Shown here in pieces: positions 32,498 to 36,788 of a stretch of 36,788 bases of DNA. Position numbers and translations under genes: made by a program. The notes below the pieces were generated by a model. The model did not search any database. It had not been told where the DNA came from and was given only the letters and a program-made list of their open reading frames with translations. Each line of letters begins with the position of its first letter. The stretch's first letter is position 1. The stretch is from Pilaira anomala (taxonomy: Eukaryota > Mucoromycota > Mucoromycetes > Mucorales > Mucoraceae), in contig JAIXMQ010000133.1 in the NCBI GenBank assembly GCA_025716855.1, positions 1 through 36,788 of the forward strand, written 5' to 3'.

Positions 32498-32775
32498 TAC
32501 ATTACTGCATCAAAAGACATTGTTTTACGCTGAAATGCCAAGAGAACTCTTTGAGAGAGAGAAATCTATAAACTTTATATTACCATATCAAGTACGAAAA
32601 TACATATATCTAAAATAGTTTCTTAAAACACGAGTTTACAGGTGGCATGAAAAAGAAAAAGGATAGTCACTCTTTCCGTGTAATCTTTTGTTGGTAAAAA
32701 CTCATTAAATTTCCCTTTTTTTTTTTTTTTTTTTCTTTTTTCCCTTTATTTAATTTTATTTTATTCACTTTTAAA
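30903..32775. other. Divergent intergenic region, LIS1 / C2-domain gene
   Basis: About 1.9 kb between two genes pointing away from each other. It has A- and T-runs, CT microsatellites at about 31916-31941 and 32459-32493, and a long T/C-rich leader before the C2 gene (32716-32750). Short Phe- and Lys-rich frames are homopolymer artefacts. No RNA gene or coding relic was recognised with confidence. Confidence 0.45.
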
Positions 32776-33359
32776 ATGTCTCGTCCTCCTCCTATTGCAG
32801 GAGAATTAGTCGTAGTTGCATTAAAAGCAGTAAGTTACATGATTGTTTCATTCAATTTTCTTCATATCTTGACAGTTTGTTTTCAATTGATAGGAAAAGC
32901 TTCAACACCAGGTATATACTAAAGCAAAAAAAAAAAAAACGGTACAATACGAAATGACATGGACAGGATGAAGTTAATCAAGTTTATTTTAGGCACCTGG
33001 AACTCAAGATCCATTTTGTTTATTTCAAGTTGGAAATGTAGTAAAGAGAACAAAAGTTGACCCAGGAGGTGGTGTTTACCCAATTTGGGATGATCAGGTA
33101 ATGAAAATACAATTTCTATAAATGTTTTTCTTTCTAAATATTATACTAGGTGAATATTCCAGTCGCTCCCGGAATTCATCAAATGCGAGCTCAAATTTTT
33201 GACAAAGATACTAATCCAAACAACTTAATGGGTGAAGCCATTATCGATTTAACAAAAGTCTTGAGAGAAAAGGAACATGATGGTTATTTCCCTTTACATT
33301 ATAGAGGAAGACAAAATTGTGGCGACATTTATTTAGAATTAACCTTTTATACGGCTGTA

Positions 33360-33395
<36 letters not shown>

Positions 33396-34362
33396 CGCAA
33401 TTTGTATTCAATTTCTCTTTATTAGCAACAGACTACTGTTAGACCTCAACAACAAGTTAGATACCAGTATCCTCCTGGACATGTACCTGGTGGTACTTTT
33501 GCACAAAGACCGCCTCGTCCTCATCCTCCACAGCAACAAAATTACCCACCACAACATGTTCAACCTTCTCCACAACCTTATCCACAACACGTACAACCGT
33601 CTCCACAACCGTACCCGCAACACGTACAACCGTCTTCACAACCGTACCCACCACATGTGCAGCCCTCTCCACAATCGTATCCTTCACAGTCATATCCACC
33701 TAATCATGGTCCATCGCAACACGGTCCACCTCCTTCACAACATTATCCACCACAAAATGGTCCGCCCCCCTCACAACATTATCCACCACAAAATGGTCCG
33801 CCCCCCTCACAACATTATCCACCACAAAATGGCCCACAACATGGTCCACCCCCTTCACAGCAATATCCACCACCACCGCAGCATCAGCACGGACCTCCTC
33901 CCCCACAACAACAACAACAACACGGACCTTCACAACAGTATAGACCTATGCCACCTCCTCAACAACATAGACCCGTCCCACCTACTCCACAACGACCTAT
34001 GGGAAGACCTTTACCTCCAGCACCTTACCCATCCTCTTCCATGAACACACATCAACCTTTCTCTCCTGTCATGCCTTCACCTCAACCTTTATTATCTGCT
34101 GCATATAACCCATCACCTAGACCTGCTGCAAATGGTAAGTAAACTATTTTTTATGAGTCATTAAATTATTTGCATGTTCATCATAATGATAGGACAATAT
34201 CAAAATTACCCACCAGGGCCTCCTACTGCTAATATTGGATTTCAAGAGAATCAACGTCCAATGGGCGGTGGTGGTGGTGGTGGTGGTGGTGGCTATCCAA
34301 TGCGTCCACCTCCTCCACCTTCTTCAAATGGATATAATCAAAGACCTTACCCACCTTATTAA
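32776..34362 (+). CDS. C2-domain, proline-rich protein (Inn1/Fic1 ingression-protein-like)
   Basis: Six exons (32776-32829, 32894-32911, 32993-33097, 33150-33356, 33426-34134, 34193-34362) give 420 residues. Residues 1 to about 128 form a C2 domain: GELVVVALKAEKL, DPFCLFQVGNVVKRTKVDPG, YPIWDDQ, LMGEAIIDL and GDIYLELTFY. The rest is a Pro/Gln/His-rich tail with PxxP motifs, internal repeats and a Gly9 run near the end. This architecture matches the fungal cytokinesis proteins Inn1 and Fic1, whose C2 domain acts in membrane ingression and whose PxxP tail binds SH3 proteins such as Cyk3 and Hof1/Cdc15. The function is inferred from architecture. Exon 2 is 18 nt. Other C2/proline-rich proteins are an alternative. 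Confidence 0.85.
33362..33395. repeat. Poly(T) tract, 34 nt, in intron 4 of the C2 gene
   Basis: An uninterrupted T34 run within the 69-nt intron 33357-33425, starting right after the donor, much like CARNMT1 intron 1. Confidence 0.95.
33561..33830 (+). repeat. Coding tandem repeats in the proline-rich tail
   Basis: Two repeat blocks lie inside exon 5. Three 33-nt units (33561-33659) encode QPSPQPYPQHV-like units and have diverged. Three 36-nt units (33723-33758, 33759-33794, 33795-33830) encode GPPPSQHYPPQN; the last two copies are identical at the DNA level. This points to recent duplication by slippage or unequal exchange. Confidence 0.92.
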
Positions 34363-34506
34363 TAATTATTAAAAAACTATTCATATTTTTTTTTTGAAAA
34401 AAAAAAAAAAAAAAAAAAAAAAATAGATTTCATATGTGTACATGTAATCTTTTGAAAAAAATGGTATTTATTTTTCTTTGTGAAAAAAAGGGGTCTGTGA
34501 AAAGGT

Positions 34507-35016
34507 TTACTTGGCAGCAATCTCGGAAATGACGGTTTGAGCTTCTTGTAATTCATCAATATCAGCATTTTCTTCATTTTCCTTTTTTTTTTTTAAAAAA
34601 AAAATCACGTTTAATATTTTCTCTATCATATATATATATATATATTCTAATATATTTTACCAAATAGTTTTGCAAGTCTTGATAAGCTTGAGCAAGTCTC
34701 TTTTTGACATCAGGAATCATCTGAAGTGTCTCATCAAGAACTTCTTTCTAAATAATTTGAATTTATGAGTGAAAAGTGTAAAAAGAAAGATAGGGTGTAT
34801 TGAAAACTTACTTGTTTTCTGACATCGTATTCATCAGCTCCAGAAGCAATCAAATTGTCAATACGCTTTTGTTGTGTCTCGGCTTCTTTATCATATCCAA
34901 GGCTTTCTTTATAAATACTATATAGAATGAAGATGAATAAAGATGATGGGTTGAAGTCTGTGTACTGTTTACCGTTTAACAACGTTGGTTTTAATTTTCA
35001 AGGGGCTAACTGGCAT
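34507..35016 (-). CDS. TBCA: Tubulin-specific chaperone A (cofactor A, Rbl2)
   Basis: This small helical chaperone binds beta-tubulin in the tubulin folding pathway. Exons 35016-34973, 34917-34812, 34747-34661 and 34581-34507 give 103 residues, normal for the family. It begins MPVSPLKIKTNVVKRIYKE, continues through GADEYDVRKQKEVLDETLQM, MIPDVKKRLAQAYQDLQNYL, and ends in an acidic helix, ENEENADIDELQEAQ. The block order matches TBCA. Intron 3 (34660-34582) ends in an A-run before its AG. The gene converges on the C2 gene, with 144 bp between stop codons. Confidence 0.94.
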
Positions 35017-35959
35017 TTTTTTTTGTAAGTTTTACTTTAAAAAAAAGAGAGGAAGAAAGAAAAAAAGAAACTTGACTGGGCTACGTCTATTTATGTAATG
35101 TATACATATTTACGCGGTTTTAATTATGTTTCCAGAGATAACTAGATGTAAGTATGCTATTCCTCTTTATTAAAAACTTGATCATTTCTGGAAAAAAATA
35201 AATCAAGATCCTTTTAATTGAAGGGGAAACTGTCTTTTCAAACGATATAAGAAGCTGTTACACACGACAAAAAGGAAATACATAAGCTCCAGAATCAATC
35301 AACAGTTTAGGTACAAAGGCAGTGAGTTAGCACTACTTCGAAATCTATTTGAAAGCAGTAAATTTACCTATTCGAGGAATGATCAATAATACAGCAAATG
35401 GATCATCTACAAGTGTATTACAAAAATTAGATTATATATAAATAGCTGGCCATAAAGTTTTCCAACATGAAGAGAAAACAACAGACGGAGCAGGCACAAG
35501 AATTGACGGCTGAATCTGTCAATAAATAGCATCTGTTTTTTCGCCAAAATATGTAACATAAATGTACGCAAGAAAAACAGAACATGACAAAAAAAGTCGA
35601 ATAATATTAACTACACGTTGCTAGAAAGTATGAACAAAAATGCGAATATACATTGATTTTCGTAACGATTAATTATGATACTCTAGCTAAGCATTTAAAA
35701 AAGAAACCTTACATAGTTACATAAGTATTTAAGAAAAAAAAATATCAAGTAGTCATATGGCAAGTCTCATTTGAAAAAAATTATATCTGGGCAAGTACAA
35801 TATTGTTACTTCATCGGTTTACAATAATGTTCATTTTATTTGAGGATTATTAAAAAATATTTACTGGCGAGTTAACTCCTTCGTGGTATAGGATTACTAA
35901 ACATGGTAATTTTTTTACAGCCTGAACTCCCCACCAAACTTATCAAATGTTTTAAACAT
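35017..35959. other. Intergenic region, TBCA upstream / RER2 downstream
   Basis: About 940 bp. Most is AT-rich and featureless, apart from a patch at about 35200-35540 that has higher GC and broken protein-like frames on the + strand (listed separately). The TBCA promoter must lie at its left end. Confidence 0.45.
35200..35540 (+). pseudogene. Possible decayed coding relic, family unknown
   Basis: Translation in two frames gives protein-like stretches broken by stops. One is RKYISSRINQQFRYKGSELA and following residues, about 35260-35380. The other, about 35380-35510, reads NTANGSSTSVLQKLDYI, a stop, then IAGHKVFQHEEKTTDGAGTR. The base composition is richer than the AT-rich flanks and the amino-acid mix is not low-complexity. 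I cannot name the family; it may be a transposable-element or gene fragment. With a shift of frame and two stops it is not a working gene as read. The call rests on composition alone. Confidence 0.3.
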
Positions 35960-36788
35960 TTATTGCGACATGACTTTTTCTTGCTTTTGATGGTCTGAAT
36001 AGATTTGATATTCAAATAATATAGGTAATAACTTCCATAAAGAAAATTCAGGCCATAAACAATCTACAAATTGAATTTGACATTGATCATTTGCTTGCCA
36101 TAATAAGAAATCACTTAGACGTATTTCACCTGATGTTCGAACTAGAATATCTAATGCTGGACATTCTGCTGTAAATAAATGATTCTTAATTGTTTGATCT
36201 GTAATATCACTAATATAAAAAGTAAATATTTTCATTCCAACTACCACTTTTTAAATTTTTACTTTACTCTGCAGACATTTTCCCTTGCTTTACTAAATCA
36301 ATTGTCTGTTTTATCGCTGTTGTCATTTCATCTCTTGATGTATATGGGCAACATATATTAAATATACGTCTATTAAAAATTAAATTGAATTAGTTACCAC
36401 ATTTAAGTATAAGTGTACACTCTATACTTGCTTCTTTTGATGTTTTGTACGTTCTGATACTTTATTTGCAATTTCTTTCACATCAGCTGGTAAGTAATCT
36501 AAATTACCTAAAAATCGTACACCAATTTGATATTTTTCTACTAGAGCACTATACAACACAATAATGATTTTAGATACAAAAAAAAAAAAAAGACTGAAAC
36601 GAATTCTCCCCTTACTTTTTATCACAAAAACCTTCAAAGGCTTCACAAAATAACTTCATCAAGTAATCAACTTCTTCTTTTGAGCGATTGAAATTCTCTA
36701 TACTGAATGCAAAAACTGTAACTGCCTCAATACCTAATTGCATACATAAATCAAGTACTTTTTCAAGTTGTTTGAAACCTTCGTAATG
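35960..36788 (-). CDS. RER2: cis-Prenyltransferase RER2/DHDDS type, C-terminal part (5' end off-window)
   Basis: Dehydrodolichyl diphosphate synthase extends farnesyl diphosphate with cis isoprene units to make dolichol for N-glycosylation, O-mannosylation and GPI anchors. Visible exons are 36788-36616, 36548-36432, 36369-36268 and 36209-35960, giving 213 residues and the stop. Blocks seen: [46 protein letters not shown], the C-terminal motif [17 protein letters not shown], and [18 protein letters not shown]. The N-terminal catalytic DGNRR-type motif lies right of the window. The second visible intron (36431-36370) needs a GC donor (GCAAGT) to keep the family sequence in frame. The C-terminus shows no RxG motif of the Nus1/NgBR type, so a partner subunit is likely (inference). 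Confidence 0.93.

Noticed and set aside
33723..33830. Regular repeats considered as a CRISPR-like array
   Set aside because: The units are head-to-tail without spacers, in frame and coding, in a eukaryote.
33408..33933. Several long frames antisense to, or out of frame with, the proline-rich exon
   Set aside because: Codon-repeat shadows of the Pro/Gln/His repeats in the C2 gene.

Overview
The window is AT-rich nuclear DNA from a filamentous fungus, most likely an early-diverging one of the Mucorales type. Evidence: dense short GT-AG introns (52-138 nt), long A/T homopolymers, typical fungal genes (ERG2, PMT, DPH2, VPS74, RER2) and a Fanzor family that I associate with Mucorales. The species is not identified. 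Exon models were built by eye from splice signals, frame continuity and family conservation. For every complete multi-exon gene the spliced length is a multiple of three.

Layout, left to right. DIS3 exosome nuclease (+, 5' end off-window) converges on a homeobox gene (-). Then come DPH2 (-, 9 exons) and VPS74/GOLPH3 (-, 4 exons), the latter divergent from a large, unusual PMT-type O-mannosyltransferase-like gene (+, 10 exons). A Fanzor locus (-) lies between this gene and ERG2 (+). Next are an uncharacterised acidic-tail protein (+) that converges within 47 bp on HIBCH (-), a small one-TM protein (-) and another uncharacterised one-TM protein (-). After a 3 kb gene-poor stretch, carnosine N-methyltransferase (+) converges within 58 bp on LIS1 (-). 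A C2-domain/proline-rich Inn1/Fic1-like protein (+) converges on tubulin cofactor A (-). The 3' part of a RER2-type cis-prenyltransferase (-) runs off the right edge.

Most genes are unrelated housekeeping genes: RNA decay, translation-factor modification, Golgi retention and glycosylation, sterol and dolichol synthesis, valine catabolism, dynein/tubulin function, and cytokinesis. There is no operon logic. VPS74 and the PMT-like gene share a 400 bp divergent promoter region and both act in protein glycosylation, which may or may not matter.

The most interesting item is the Fanzor locus (14484-16165, -). It is a eukaryotic TnpB-like RNA-guided nuclease gene with recognisable RuvC-I, zinc-ribbon and RuvC-III parts and two preserved introns. 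It reads almost intact, interrupted by two apparent +1 frame breaks. Other notable points are the PMT-like protein lacking the usual Asp-Glu motif and carrying a long C-terminal tail, a cysteine cluster inserted in DPH2, tiny exons in several genes (6, 15, 18, 23 and 29 nt), 3' splice sites preceded by A-runs instead of pyrimidines, a GC-AG intron in RER2, an intergenic nested-hairpin cluster downstream of ERG2, and a decayed coding relic near 35.2-35.5 kb.
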